DNA of 64,000 nt from Azotobacter vinelandii (GTDB lineage: Bacteria > Pseudomonadota > Gammaproteobacteria > Pseudomonadales > Pseudomonadaceae), in NCBI RefSeq assembly GCF_001571105.1, contig NZ_BCTD01000009.1; one strand, 5' to 3'. This document shows positions 10,977 through 19,900 of this stretch, one piece after another. A program made the translations under genes and the position numbers. The notes beneath the pieces were generated by a model that was given only the letters and a program-made list of their open reading frames with translations, was not told where the DNA came from and did no database searches. Within the stretch, counting starts at the first letter, position 1, and every line of letters begins with the position of its first letter.

Positions 10977-11357
10977 CTACTCGCCACCCAGCCGACGCGC
11001 CACCTGCGGCTTGCACACCACCCGGCCCAGATCCGCCAGCGGAAAGGGCTTGAGCAGGATGTTGACGATGCCGCGGCGCGCCGCCTCGTCGCAGATCGCC
11101 CCGCCCGGATGGCCGGTCATCAGCACCCGTTCGCCGAGGTAGCGGCCGTGCAGGGTATCGAGCAACTGGAAGGCGTCCATGTCCGGCAGGCGGTAGTCGA
11201 GCACCAGAATGTCCGGCCCGAAACTCGCCGCCAGGGCGAGAGCGCCGGCCCCGTCGTGGGCGACGCATACCTCGCAGCAGCGCGTTTCGAGATAAACCCT
11301 GAGGTTTTCCGCCAGGACCGGCTCGTCCTCGACAAGCAAGACTTTCCTGATCGCCAC
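10977..11357 (-). CDS. Receiver-only response regulator
   Basis: A 126-residue protein consisting of one receiver domain: acidic pair in VLLVEDEP, phosphoacceptor Asp in ILVLDYRLPD, conserved Thr in RVLMTGHPG and Lys in ILLKPFPLADL. There is no output domain, so it probably acts by protein-protein contact (CheY-like). The start is a GTG preceded by GGGAG; no in-frame ATG exists nearby. It is the first gene of the secretion-like operon, 41 bases before the ATPase gene, suggesting that it controls the ATPase or its polar placement. No partner kinase is adjacent. Confidence 0.85.
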   Translation of the reverse strand: MAIRKVLLVEDEPVLAENLRVYLETRCCEVCVAHDGAGALALAASFGPDILVLDYRLPDMDAFQLLDTLHGRYLGERVLMTGHPGGAICDEAARRGIVNILLKPFPLADLGRVVCKPQVARRLGGE

Positions 11358-11945
11358 GACGACTGACTCCCGTTCTACAAACCGTGCCCATTGCCGAAAC
11401 GCGTAAACGCGCACCGGCTCGCCCCTTGCACAGCCCGCGCCAGTCTTGAGTGCATCTATATCATTTTGATTTTGCAGAAATTTTTCTGCCCCACCGAAAC
11501 CCCGAATGCGGGGAAACACCACCGTTTCCCCAATCCGGGAGCCGCTGGCCGCCCAGCCTCTCCGCGGACGGCCCCCGGCCGGGGCCCCGGATCAGGCACC
11601 GGCGGCAGGCGTCGCGGTTTGTCGGCATTCGCCGGGGCGAGCGTTCGATAGGCTTGCCCGGCGTGGGCCGATTCACGCCATGGCGTCAGGAAAGGACGAC
11701 GGCGAGCGAGCGGATCGACGCGGACGGAAGACAGGAAGGATCGGGCCCCGGACTACCGCACGATTGAAAAATCACGACGTTACTCTATAACGAATCAGAC
11801 GCCGGGAAAGCCTTCCCACGGGCCCTCTCCACCAACCGACGCTGGATTCAGTCAGCGCCGGTACCCCCGCTGCTCGCCAGGCCATTCGTTAGCTTGCGCG
11901 GGCCGGCGCGCCGGCCTCGTTCCCGTACATGCAACCGGAGCCGCC
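11358..11945. other. Intergenic region with palindromes upstream of the secretion-like operon
   Basis: About 590 bases with no convincing gene. Besides the candidate sigma-54 promoter, two palindromes are visible: a 16-bp one at 11474-11489 (GCAGAAA-TT-TTTCTGC) and a 22-bp one at 11510-11531 (GGGGAAAC-6-GTTTCCCC). The second is centred about 100 bases upstream of the predicted start site, where sigma-54 enhancer proteins usually bind. The remainder (11550-11945) shows nothing I can name. Confidence 0.5.
11427..11442 (-). promoter_or_regulatory. Candidate sigma-54 (-24/-12) promoter for the secretion-like operon
   Basis: On the minus strand the 16 bases read TGGCGCGGGCTGTGCA. They fit TGGCACG-N4-TTGCA with the invariant GG and GC exactly 10 bases apart. 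Transcription would begin near 11416, about 60 bases before the GTG of the response regulator. Two palindromes upstream could be activator sites. Prediction only. Confidence 0.4.
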
Positions 11946-12188
11946 ATGAAAAACACCCCAGCGATCCCCGACAGCTATGCCGCCTGGCGTCACTGCATCA
12001 CCGTCGAATGCGGCATCCCGCTGACCGAGGAATTCATCCGGAAACGCCTGGCGATACTCGGCAACCCCGACGAACACGAGACCCGGCGCTTCGCCGCAGC
12101 CTATGGCGCCGAGCACCTGCGCGCCGTGCTGTCCTGGTTCGAACGGGCCGCCAGGGAAATCGATGGGCGGAGCGATGACACACCCTAA
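11946..12188 (+). CDS. Small conserved-looking protein of unknown function
   Basis: An 80-residue acidic cytoplasmic protein without signal peptide or membrane helix. It has a compact pattern of aromatic and charged residues (YAAWRHCITVECGIPLT, FIRKRLAILG, RFAAAYGAEHLRAVLSWFER) that looks like a real folded domain with codon use matching its neighbours. I do not recognise the function. It is the only plus-strand gene between the secretion-like operon and the zinc-related island, and its end is 24 bases from the convergent queD-like gene. Confidence 0.6.
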   Translation: MKNTPAIPDSYAAWRHCITVECGIPLTEEFIRKRLAILGNPDEHETRRFAAAYGAEHLRAVLSWFERAAREIDGRSDDTP

Positions 12189-12212
12189 CCCGCTCCTGTC
12201 GAAGCACTGCCG

Positions 12213-12797
12213 TCAGGAGCCCGGCGAACGATTGACGAACGGCTCCCTGGCCAGCAATTCGGCGAACATCCGGGGATTTGCCCAGTCTTCCTCGACCCTC
12301 GCGGAAAAACCGATCTCTTCGAGCCTGATGATGCCCATTCTCGGATTGCCGGCATCCTCGCGAAAACACTGGGCATAGCCTGTGTCGGTTTCATGCACGA
12401 TCACCGAGTACAGCCGCACGCCCGACTCTCCGTTGACCATTTCCGTGTTCGCCAGCACCGCATCGATCAGGCGGAAAAACACCCGCGAGAGCTGTTCCGC
12501 GCTGGGCGATACCGGCAGCATCACCCAGCGTTCGGAGAAGCGCTTGCACTGTTCGATGTAGGCCGGGTCGTCGCCGCTCCAGAAAACCACCGCATGGTCG
12601 AAGGCATCGATGAAATCGGCGACCGCTCCCTTGAGCAGGGCGAAGTCGTAGACCATCTGGCCACGATCCAGGGCATCCGCCTCGATCAGCACCTCCACCC
12701 GGTAGGAATGGCCGTGCAACGACCGGGAACAGCGCCGCGTCGTGCAATGGCGCACGATGTGGGCACTCTCGAACTTGAACAGCTTGCGAATCAGCAC
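12213..12797 (-). CDS. QueD-like 6-carboxy-tetrahydropterin synthase paralog (QueD2 type)
   Basis: A 194-residue member of the PTPS/QueD family, longer than classical QueD (about 120 residues). Zinc ligands are visible: a histidine in FKFESAHIVRHC and the HGH pair in CSRSLHGHSYRVEV. The acid-base part appears as DAFDHAVVF and the later Glu in VIVHETDTGYA. QueD makes 6-carboxy-tetrahydropterin for queuosine; a second copy in Zur regulons is thought to work under zinc limitation. The GTG start is preceded by GAGG and overlaps the end of the thrS-like remnant. Clustering with folE2 and a gamma-carbonic anhydrase supports the QueD2 reading; the exact product is inferred. Confidence 0.8.
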   Translation of the reverse strand: MLIRKLFKFESAHIVRHCTTRRCSRSLHGHSYRVEVLIEADALDRGQMVYDFALLKGAVADFIDAFDHAVVFWSGDDPAYIEQCKRFSERWVMLPVSPSAEQLSRVFFRLIDAVLANTEMVNGESGVRLYSVIVHETDTGYAQCFREDAGNPRMGIIRLEEIGFSARVEEDWANPRMFAELLAREPFVNRSPGS

Positions 12798-13162
12798 AAG
12801 ATGGCCTCGCCCGCGAGGCCGGGCGTTCGCGCCTCGCCGATGTTCAGCGCCACGGCCTGCGGTAGCGCCAACGAAAACGCACCGCCGCCGTGCTCGATGA
12901 GGATGCCGATGCAGCGCTCCAGCGAGCCGAACAGCACCCGGTGCAATATCGGCGGGCACCGGCGCATCCCATCGCTCGGGCGCAGCCTGTAGTCCTCGCC
13001 CCGCCTCCTGATCGTCTCGATGAACTCACAGCCCTTGTCGGTCAGTTCGCGCATACGCTGCTCGATGACATCCAGATCGTAAGGAATGAAACGGAGAGCG
13101 GTCGCGCATATTTGCATACGGTCCCGTCGGGGGAGAGAGATACGAATCATCGGATGTTCCAT
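12791..13162 (-). pseudogene. Internally deleted threonyl-tRNA synthetase remnant (ThrRS2-like)
   Basis: An open frame of 123 codons whose two halves match distant parts of ThrRS. Residues about 29-60 (DLDVIEQRMRELTDKGCEF, then RRGEDYRL) correspond to the segment after the N-terminal HxxxH editing region of ThrRS. Residues about 69-108 (PPILHRVLFGSLERCIGILI, then EHGGGAFSLALPQ) match class II motif 3 (PVMIHRAILGSxERFIGIL). Some 350 residues that would lie between, including motifs 1 and 2 and the zinc ligands, are missing, as is the anticodon domain. It cannot be an active synthetase. Zinc-independent ThrRS2 paralogs are known members of Zur regulons, which fits this neighbourhood. The frame is still open, so a short protein could be made. 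Confidence 0.75.
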
Positions 13163-13255
13163 GCAATCCGGAATTGAAACTTCTTCCCGGTGCGGCCACG
13201 GGCGACCGACGGACCGCCCGTCGAACTCGCGGCGAGCGTTGTCAACGGGGACCTT

Positions 13256-13816
13256 TCAGAACTCGTTCTGCAAAGCCTTGTAGCCACTTACCAGGTCGAT
13301 GTTGGTGCGCGCGACGTCCTCGGAGAATTCCGAGGCGGAAGCGCTGACTGGCGGATAGCGGTCGAGGTCGGTATGCGGGCCGATATGCTCGGTAGGCGGT
13401 ACGTAGAAGTTGTCCGGCAGGTCGCGACCATCGACCACCGAGTTGTGCCGCACCACGCTTCCGTCGCCGATGCGGCAGTTGAACAGCACGCTGTTGAAAC
13501 CGATGAACACCCGATCCCCGACCACACAGGGGCCATGCACGATGGAGCGATGGGCGATCGAGCTGTACTCGCCGATGATGACGGCCGCACCGGATTTGGA
13601 GTGGATCACCACGCCGTCCTGGATATTGGAATTGGCACCGATGACTATCGCCTCCATCTCACCGTTGTCATCGACCTCGTCGGCACGGATCACCGCGTAG
13701 GGACCGACGAATACGTTGTCCTGGATCAGGACCTTGCCACAGACGATCGCGGTCTTGTCGACATAGGCCGATTCGGCGATCACCGGCAGATGGCCGGAAG
13801 GATTCTTGCGGATCAT
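13256..13816 (-). CDS. Gamma-class carbonic anhydrase-like protein
   Basis: A 186-residue left-handed beta-helix protein with hexapeptide-type repeats (IGANSNIQDGVVIHSKSGAA, VIIGEYSSIAHRSIVHGPCV, VGDRVFIGFNSVLF). Histidines in VVIHSKSG, SIAHRS and IVHGPC are positioned like the metal ligands of gamma carbonic anhydrases. A strong AAGGAG precedes the ATG. In pseudomonads the orthologous gene sits beside folE2 in the Zur-controlled island, and a paralog less dependent on zinc is the usual interpretation. Enzyme activity is not proven by sequence. Confidence 0.85.
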   Translation of the reverse strand: MIRKNPSGHLPVIAESAYVDKTAIVCGKVLIQDNVFVGPYAVIRADEVDDNGEMEAIVIGANSNIQDGVVIHSKSGAAVIIGEYSSIAHRSIVHGPCVVGDRVFIGFNSVLFNCRIGDGSVVRHNSVVDGRDLPDNFYVPPTEHIGPHTDLDRYPPVSASASEFSEDVARTNIDLVSGYKALQNEF

Positions 13817-14005
13817 GCTGGGGCTCCTTGGGGAGTGGATGGCGCTTCGGGGTAGCGACGACACGGGGCCGTGCCGCCGGGATCGAACGGAACAGCGCGG
13901 CGGCCGGCATGGCGCCGGGAGGCCGCCACGCGGCGCGCCCTGCTGCCCGGAATATGGCGGGAACGACCGGGATGGAAACGGCGGCACGGCCAGGCAAGGG
14001 ACCGC

Positions 14006-14902
14006 TCAACTCGAACTGCTCGCCACCGCATCGTGCGGATGCAGGCTCTCGACATGCCGAACGCTCACGCTGAACTGCGAAAATCCCTCCGCGACGGCCT
14101 GGCGGATCTTGCGCGCGGCATCCTCGACATACATCAGGTTCTGGCCGTTCAGACGGGCGAAGGCCTGCTCGTCGGCGCGCTTGACCGCTGTCTGCACGGG
14201 AGTCCCCAGGCAGGTTTCGATCCGCTCGATCAGCGCGAGCAGGCCAAGGCGGGTGGCGCCCTCGGGAATGCGCACACGCACGTCCGCCACGCTGCGTTGG
14301 CTGTGAGGCGTCGCCAGGGTCGCATTGCGCTGCAGCCAGGCGGCAACCGCCGCAGGCTCGACCTGCCCAGCGGCACCGAACCGCTCGACGAATGCCTGCT
14401 CGATGAGCTGTCGAGTCAAGGCAGCGGAACAGGGACAGGTGGACGAATAGCCGATCTGTAGCGTGGCATCCAGCGACAGCCGGCCCGCCTTCCAGACGGC
14501 CTCCAGCCGGACGGGATAGGATTTCCAGCCGCTCAGGCCTTGGGTCAGCAAGGCCGGACGCCGGCACAGCAGGGAAAACGCCAGCGTCAAGCGGGCCCGG
14601 GTCGAATTGCAGTCCGCGTGGCTGAACACCATTTCCCGCAGCAGCACCGCCAGCGACGCGGGATTCAGCCTGTCGCGCCCGGCGAAGCCGTCCAGAAGCC
14701 GGTACAGGCGGGACATGTGAATGCCCTTGATGGCGGGGTCGGGCAGATCGACCTGAACCTCCGCCCGCGCATGGACGGGATACGCGAACTCCGGCTCGTC
14801 CAGCAGGATCGGCACATCGATGCCGTCCATGCCCACCCAGTCCAGGGGGGCACGGGTAGCGGACAGCTCCGTCAGGGCGACATCGGGCAGCGGGATACTC
14901 AT
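14006..14902 (-). CDS. folE2: GTP cyclohydrolase FolE2 (zinc-independent type IB)
   Basis: A 298-residue COG1469-type enzyme that converts GTP to dihydroneopterin triphosphate for folate and queuosine synthesis. It uses Mn or other metals instead of zinc, replacing FolE when zinc is scarce. The key segment YSSTCPCSAALTRQ carries the conserved cysteine, and RMHxS-like and acidic elements follow. The start MSIPLPDVA is the first ATG after the Zur-box-like palindrome, which lies 100 bases upstream. It is divergent from the amidase gene, the same arrangement as in Pseudomonas zinc islands. Confidence 0.93.
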   Translation of the reverse strand: MSIPLPDVALTELSATRAPLDWVGMDGIDVPILLDEPEFAYPVHARAEVQVDLPDPAIKGIHMSRLYRLLDGFAGRDRLNPASLAVLLREMVFSHADCNSTRARLTLAFSLLCRRPALLTQGLSGWKSYPVRLEAVWKAGRLSLDATLQIGYSSTCPCSAALTRQLIEQAFVERFGAAGQVEPAAVAAWLQRNATLATPHSQRSVADVRVRIPEGATRLGLLALIERIETCLGTPVQTAVKRADEQAFARLNGQNLMYVEDAARKIRQAVAEGFSQFSVSVRHVESLHPHDAVASSSS

Positions 14903-15001
14903 GGCTGTACTGGTCTCGTTGGGTCTGGCAAGGCTCAGGGCTCGAGCATCATGCGACTGCCGGCAGCCTTCGGTTCTAGTGGGGATTCCCCACAAAGTAT
15001 G

Positions 15002-15016
15002 TGTTATAACATAACA
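15002..15016. promoter_or_regulatory. Zur box between folE2 and the amidase gene
   Basis: TGTTATAACATAACA matches the gammaproteobacterial Zur palindrome TGTTATAATATAACA at 14 of 15 positions. It lies in the divergent region, 100 bases from the folE2 ATG and 50 from the amidase ATG. Zur with zinc would repress both directions; zinc limitation would derepress them. Confidence 0.8.
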
Positions 15017-15065
15017 AAAGCATCGCCCTATGAACAGGCAAAGCAACACTCTGTGGACTCGCCAT

Positions 15066-16256
15066 ATGCACAGACGCCGTTTACTGAAACTCTTGCTCGC
15101 CGGTCTCGCCCTCCCCTTTCCCGCCACCGCTCACCCGGCCCGGCAACTCGTCGGCATCCGTAGCTGGCGCAGTTCGGGCAAGCTGCGCGTGGTGCTGGAT
15201 CTCAGCGGCCCCGTCGAGCACCGGACCTTCGAACTGGCCGCGCCACGGCGGCTGATCGTCGACCTGGACGACACCCGCCTGAACACCAGCCTCGCCGGAC
15301 TGCCGCTCGCCCAAGGACCGATCCGCTCGCTGCGCAGCGGCCTGCAGGGCGCCGGTACACGGCTGGTGTTCGACTTGAACGAGCCGGTCCTGGTGAACAG
15401 TTTCCTGCTGGCGCCTGGCGAAGGGAGAGGACATCGGCTGGTGCTGGACTTCCAGCTGCGCACGCCGCCGGTCCAGGCCGCAGTCATCGCGCGCCCGGCG
15501 GCCATCGGCGACGGACAACGAAACATCGTCGTGGTGATCGACGCCGGTCATGGCGGCAAGGACCCCGGCGCGGTGGGCCCCAAGGGCGAGCAGGAAAAAG
15601 CGGTAGCACTGGCCATCGCCCGCCTGCTGGCGAAAAAGGTCGATGGCCGGAGCGGCTTCAAGGCCCGCCTGGTACGCAACGAAGACGTTTTCATACCGCT
15701 GCGCAAACGTGTCGAGGTGGCCCGCCGCTACAACGCCGACATGTTCATCTCCATACATGCCGATGCCGCCCCGCGTCGTACCGCGTCCGGCGCATCGGTC
15801 TTCGCCCTGTCGCAGGGAGGCGCCACATCCACCATGGCGCGCTGGCTCGCCGAACGGGAAAATCGCGTCGACCTGCTCGGTGCGCAGCGCTCGCTTTCCC
15901 TGAAAGACAGGGACCCGATGCTCGCCGGCGTCATCCTGGACATGTCCATGACGGCGACCATCACCACCAGTCTCGACCTCGGCAAGAACATTCTCGACAG
16001 CCTGCAAGGCGTTGCCGGCGCTCACCAGAAGCGCGTCGAGCAGGCCGGTTTCGCGGTGCTCAAGTCGCCGGACATTCCGTCGGTACTGGTGGAAACCGGC
16101 TTCATGTCCAACACCGTCGACTGTCGCAAACTGGTCGACCCGCGCCACCAGCGGAAGGTGGCGAACGCCATCTTCGACGGCCTGTTCCAGCACTTCCAGG
16201 CCAGACCGCCGCAGGGCACGCTCCTGGCGAAGATGAAAGAAAGCCAGGACGCCTGA
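15066..16256 (+). CDS. Periplasmic N-acetylmuramoyl-L-alanine amidase (AmiA/AmiC type, Zur-linked)
   Basis: A 396-residue secreted amidase. The N-terminus has RRRLLKLLLAGLALPFPATA, a twin-arginine-like signal peptide. An AMIN domain (about residues 30-135) targets peptidoglycan. The C-terminal Amidase_3 domain has zinc ligands: His in VVIDAGHGGKDPG, Glu in QEKAVALAIARLL and His in FISIHADAA, with the catalytic Glu in VLVETGFMSN. It cleaves the amide bond between MurNAc and the peptide during cell separation. The start at 15066 is preferred to an ATG 36 bases upstream because that one would sit almost on the promoter. A zinc enzyme under Zur control is typical of this island. Confidence 0.88.
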   Translation: MHRRRLLKLLLAGLALPFPATAHPARQLVGIRSWRSSGKLRVVLDLSGPVEHRTFELAAPRRLIVDLDDTRLNTSLAGLPLAQGPIRSLRSGLQGAGTRLVFDLNEPVLVNSFLLAPGEGRGHRLVLDFQLRTPPVQAAVIARPAAIGDGQRNIVVVIDAGHGGKDPGAVGPKGEQEKAVALAIARLLAKKVDGRSGFKARLVRNEDVFIPLRKRVEVARRYNADMFISIHADAAPRRTASGASVFALSQGGATSTMARWLAERENRVDLLGAQRSLSLKDRDPMLAGVILDMSMTATITTSLDLGKNILDSLQGVAGAHQKRVEQAGFAVLKSPDIPSVLVETGFMSNTVDCRKLVDPRHQRKVANAIFDGLFQHFQARPPQGTLLAKMKESQDA

Positions 16257-16320
16257 AACCGCCGGCAGGGAGCGGGCGGCGCGCGCTGCCGGAGCAGCGC
16301 CACGCCGTCGCGGAGCGCAT

Positions 16321-16722
16321 CTAGTCGCATCCCTTCAGGCGGTTGCAGGATACCCGCCCGCGATCGCCGGCGGAGGTGGAAAAGCGGCTGATGACGTTCC
16401 AGCCGAGCTGGCGGCTCATGCCGATCCACAGGTTGCCATCGCTGCTCACGCCGCTGAAGAACTGGACGCGCCCGAAGCGCGTGCTGGTCTGCGCCCAGAA
16501 AAGGCCGCTGGCGGCGTCGTAGCCACGCAGAAACAGATCGTTTCCCCGCCGTGCCATGCCGTAGTGGCCGCCACGACCGTCGTCGCAATGCAGCAGCGTG
16601 GCGCTGCGCGTACAGCGGACGGCGACTCCGGACAGCACCGGTATCTCGGCTCCCGCAGGCGCGATGCCGCTCAGCGACAGGCTCAGAAACAGCGACGGCA
16701 GCAAACGGACAGTGTTCGCCAT
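16321..16722 (-). CDS. Small secreted protein of unknown function next to a Zur-box-like site
   Basis: A 133-residue protein with a clear signal peptide (LLPSLFLSLSLSGIAPAGAE). The mature part has four cysteines (VAVRCTRSATLLHCD and RVSCNRLKGCD), consistent with two disulfides, and beta-rich segments (GLFWAQTSTRFGRVQFFSGV, NLWIGMSRQLGWNVISRF). A good ribosome site (GGAGGGCGGAG) precedes the ATG. It is convergent with the amidase gene. A palindrome at 16771-16787 resembling a Zur box lies about 50 bases upstream, so I infer zinc-starvation control. I do not recognise the fold. Confidence 0.7.
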   Translation of the reverse strand: MANTVRLLPSLFLSLSLSGIAPAGAEIPVLSGVAVRCTRSATLLHCDDGRGGHYGMARRGNDLFLRGYDAASGLFWAQTSTRFGRVQFFSGVSSDGNLWIGMSRQLGWNVISRFSTSAGDRGRVSCNRLKGCD

Positions 16723-16770
16723 GGCTCCGCCCTCCCGGTCGCTCATTGAAATCATTCTCTGCGCACGAGG

Positions 16771-16787
16771 ATGAAACTATATAACAT
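16771..16787 (-). promoter_or_regulatory. Second, weaker Zur-box-like palindrome
   Basis: ATGAAACTATATAACAT has one perfect half-site (TATAACAT) and matches the 15-base Zur core at 11 of 15 positions. It is positioned to control the minus-strand secreted protein starting at 16722. It lies about 150 bases before metH and is unlikely to control that gene. Confidence 0.45.
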
Positions 16788-16939
16788 TTTCCGGGAGAGC
16801 CTCCATGCCAGGCGGCGACAGCGAAGCTGCCGCCGTGCAACATGAACGTGCCTCATGCAAAAGCGGCCCCACCTCGAAAGCCGTGCAGCTTTGCTATTAT
16901 CTGCACCCTTTCCCCCGGCTTTACCCAGGTATTTCCTTC

Positions 16940-19900
16940 ATGTCCGACCGCGCCGCCCGCCTCCAGGCCCTCCAGCAAGCCCTCAAGGAACGCATCCTGA
17001 TCCTCGACGGCGGCATGGGCACCATGATCCAGAGCTACAAGCTGGAGGAGTCCGACTATCGCGGCACGCGCTTCGCCGACTGGCCGCAGGACGTCAAGGG
17101 CAACAACGACCTGCTGCTGTTGACCCGCCCGGACGTGATCCAGGCCATCGAGCAGGCCTACCTGGACGCCGGCGCCGATATCCTCGAAACCAACACCTTC
17201 AACGCCACCCGGGTGTCCCAGGCCGACTACGGCATGGAAGAGCTGGTCTACGAACTGAACGTGGAAGGCGCGCGCCTGGCCCGCCAGGTGGCCGACGCCA
17301 AGAGCGCCGAGAACCCGGCCAGGCCGCGCTTCGTCGCCGGGGTGATCGGCCCGACCAGCCGCACCTGCTCGATCTCCCCGGACGTCAACAACCCCGGCTA
17401 TCGCAACGTCACCTTCGACGAACTGGTGGACAACTACACCGAGGCCACCCGTGGCCTGATCGAGGGCGGCGCCGACCTGATCCTCATCGAGACCATCTTC
17501 GACACCCTGAATGCCAAGGCGGCGATCTACGCCGTGCAGCAGGTGTTCGAGGAGGACGGCGTTTCACTGCCGATCATGATCTCCGGCACCATCACCGACG
17601 CCTCCGGCCGCACCCTGTCCGGGCAGACCACCGAGGCCTTCTGGAACTCGGTGCGCCACGCCGAGCCCATTTCCGTGGGCCTGAACTGCGCCCTCGGCGC
17701 CAAGGACCTGCGCCCCTATCTGGAAGAGCTGGCGACCAAGGCCGACACCCACGTCTCCGCCCACCCCAACGCCGGCCTGCCCAACGCCTTCGGCGAATAC
17801 GACGAGACGCCCGCGCAGATGGCCGAGGTGATCGAGGAATTCGCCGCCGCGGGCTTTCTCAACATCGTCGGCGGCTGCTGCGGCACCACCCCGGCGCACA
17901 TCCGGGCCATCGCCGAGGCGGTGGCCAAATACCCACCGCGCGCCATCCCCGAGATCCCGCGCGCCTGCCGCCTGTCGGGCCTGGAGCCCTTCACCATCGA
18001 CCGCGACTCGCTGTTCGTGAACGTCGGCGAGCGCACCAACATCACCGGCTCCGCCCGCTTCGCCCGGCTGATCCGCGAGGAGAACTACGCCGAGGCGCTG
18101 GACGTGGCGCGCCAGCAGGTAGAAGCCGGCGCCCAGGTGATCGACATCAACATGGACGAGGGCATGCTGGATTCAAAGGCGGCGATGGTCACCTTCCTCA
18201 ACCTGATCGCCTCCGAGCCGGACATCTCCCGCGTGCCGATCATGATCGACTCCTCCAAGTGGGAGGTGATCGAGGCGGGCCTCAAGTGCATCCAGGGCAA
18301 GGGCATCGTCAACTCGATCTCCATGAAGGAAGGCGTCGAGCCCTTCAAGCACCACGCCCACCTGTGCAAGCGCTACGGCGCCGCCGTGGTGGTGATGGCC
18401 TTCGACGAAGCAGGCCAGGCCGACACCGCCGCGCGCAAGCGGGAAATCTGCCAGCGCTCCTACGACATCCTGGTCGACGAGGTGGGCTTCCCGCCGGAAG
18501 ACATCATCTTCGACCCGAACATCTTCGCCGTCGCCACCGGCATCGAAGAACACAACAACTACGCGGTGGACTTCATCGAGGCCTGCGCCTACATCCGCGA
18601 CAACCTGCCCTACGCCTTGTCGTCCGGCGGTGTGTCCAACGTGTCCTTCTCGTTCCGCGGCAACAACCCGGTGCGCGAGGCGATCCACTCGGTGTTCCTC
18701 TACCACGCCATCCGCAACGGCCTGACCATGGGCATCGTCAATGCCGGGCAACTGGAGATCTACGACGAGATCCCCGAGGAGCTGCGCGACAAGGTCGAGG
18801 ACGTGGTGCTCAACCGCCACCCCGGCGCCACCGAGGCGCTGCTGGCCATCGCCGACCGGTACAAGGGCGACGGCGCGGTCAAGGAGGCCGAAACCGAGGA
18901 GTGGCGCGGCTATCCGGTGGGCAAGCGCCTGGAGCACGCGCTGGTCAAGGGCATCACCACCTGGATCGTCGAGGACACCGAGGAATGCCGCCGGCAGTGC
19001 GCGCGGCCCATCGAGGTCATCGAAGGCCCGTTGATGAGCGGCATGAACGTGGTCGGCGACCTGTTCGGCGCCGGCAAGATGTTCCTGCCCCAGGTAGTCA
19101 AGTCCGCACGGGTGATGAAGCAGGCGGTGGCCCACCTGATCCCCTTCATCGAGGCCGAGAAGGGCGACAAGCCGGAAGCCAAGGGCAAGATCCTCATGGC
19201 CACGGTGAAGGGCGACGTGCACGATATCGGCAAGAACATCGTCGGCGTGGTGCTCGGTTGCAACGGCTACGACGTGGTCGACCTCGGCGTGATGGTGCCG
19301 GCGGAGAAGATCCTGCAGACCGCCCGCGAGGAAAAATGCGACATCATCGGCCTCTCCGGCCTGATCACCCCGTCGCTCGACGAGATGGTCCACGTCGCCC
19401 GAGAAATGCAGCGCCAGGGCTTCGCCCTGCCGCTGATGATCGGCGGCGCCACCACATCCAAGGCGCACACCGCGGTGAAGATCGAGCCGCAGTACGCCAA
19501 CGACGCGGTGGTCTACGTCACCGACGCCTCGCGCGCGGTGGGCGTGGCCACCTCGCTGCTGTCGAAGGAGCTGAAGCCCGACTACGTGGCGAAGATCCGC
19601 ACCGACTACGCCGAAGTGCGCGAACGCACCGCCAACCGCGGCGCCCGCGCCGAGCGCCTGAGCTACGCCCAGGCCGTGGCCAACAAGCCGCAGCTCGACT
19701 GGACCGGCTACCGGCCGCCGCAGCCCGCCTTCACCGGCGTCAAGGTGCTGGAGGACATCGACCTCGCGGTGCTCGCCGGCTACATCGACTGGACGCCCTT
19801 CTTCATGTCCTGGGACCTGGCCGGCAAGTACCCGCGCATCCTCGAGGACGCAGTGGTCGGCGAAGCCGCCAGCGCGCTGTTCAAGGACGCCCAGGGGATG

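Noticed and set aside
12791..13162. Reading the thrS-like frame as an intact functional protein gene
   Set aside because: Its halves match ThrRS regions normally separated by several hundred residues, and both catalytic motifs 1 and 2 are absent.
16260..16310. GC-rich hairpin between the amidase and the small secreted protein
   Set aside because: Stem GCGCTGC/GCAGCGC is real, but no T-run follows on either strand, so I do not call it a terminator.
16800..16939. Possible SAH or cobalamin riboswitch before metH
   Set aside because: The conserved core sequences of those riboswitches are not present.
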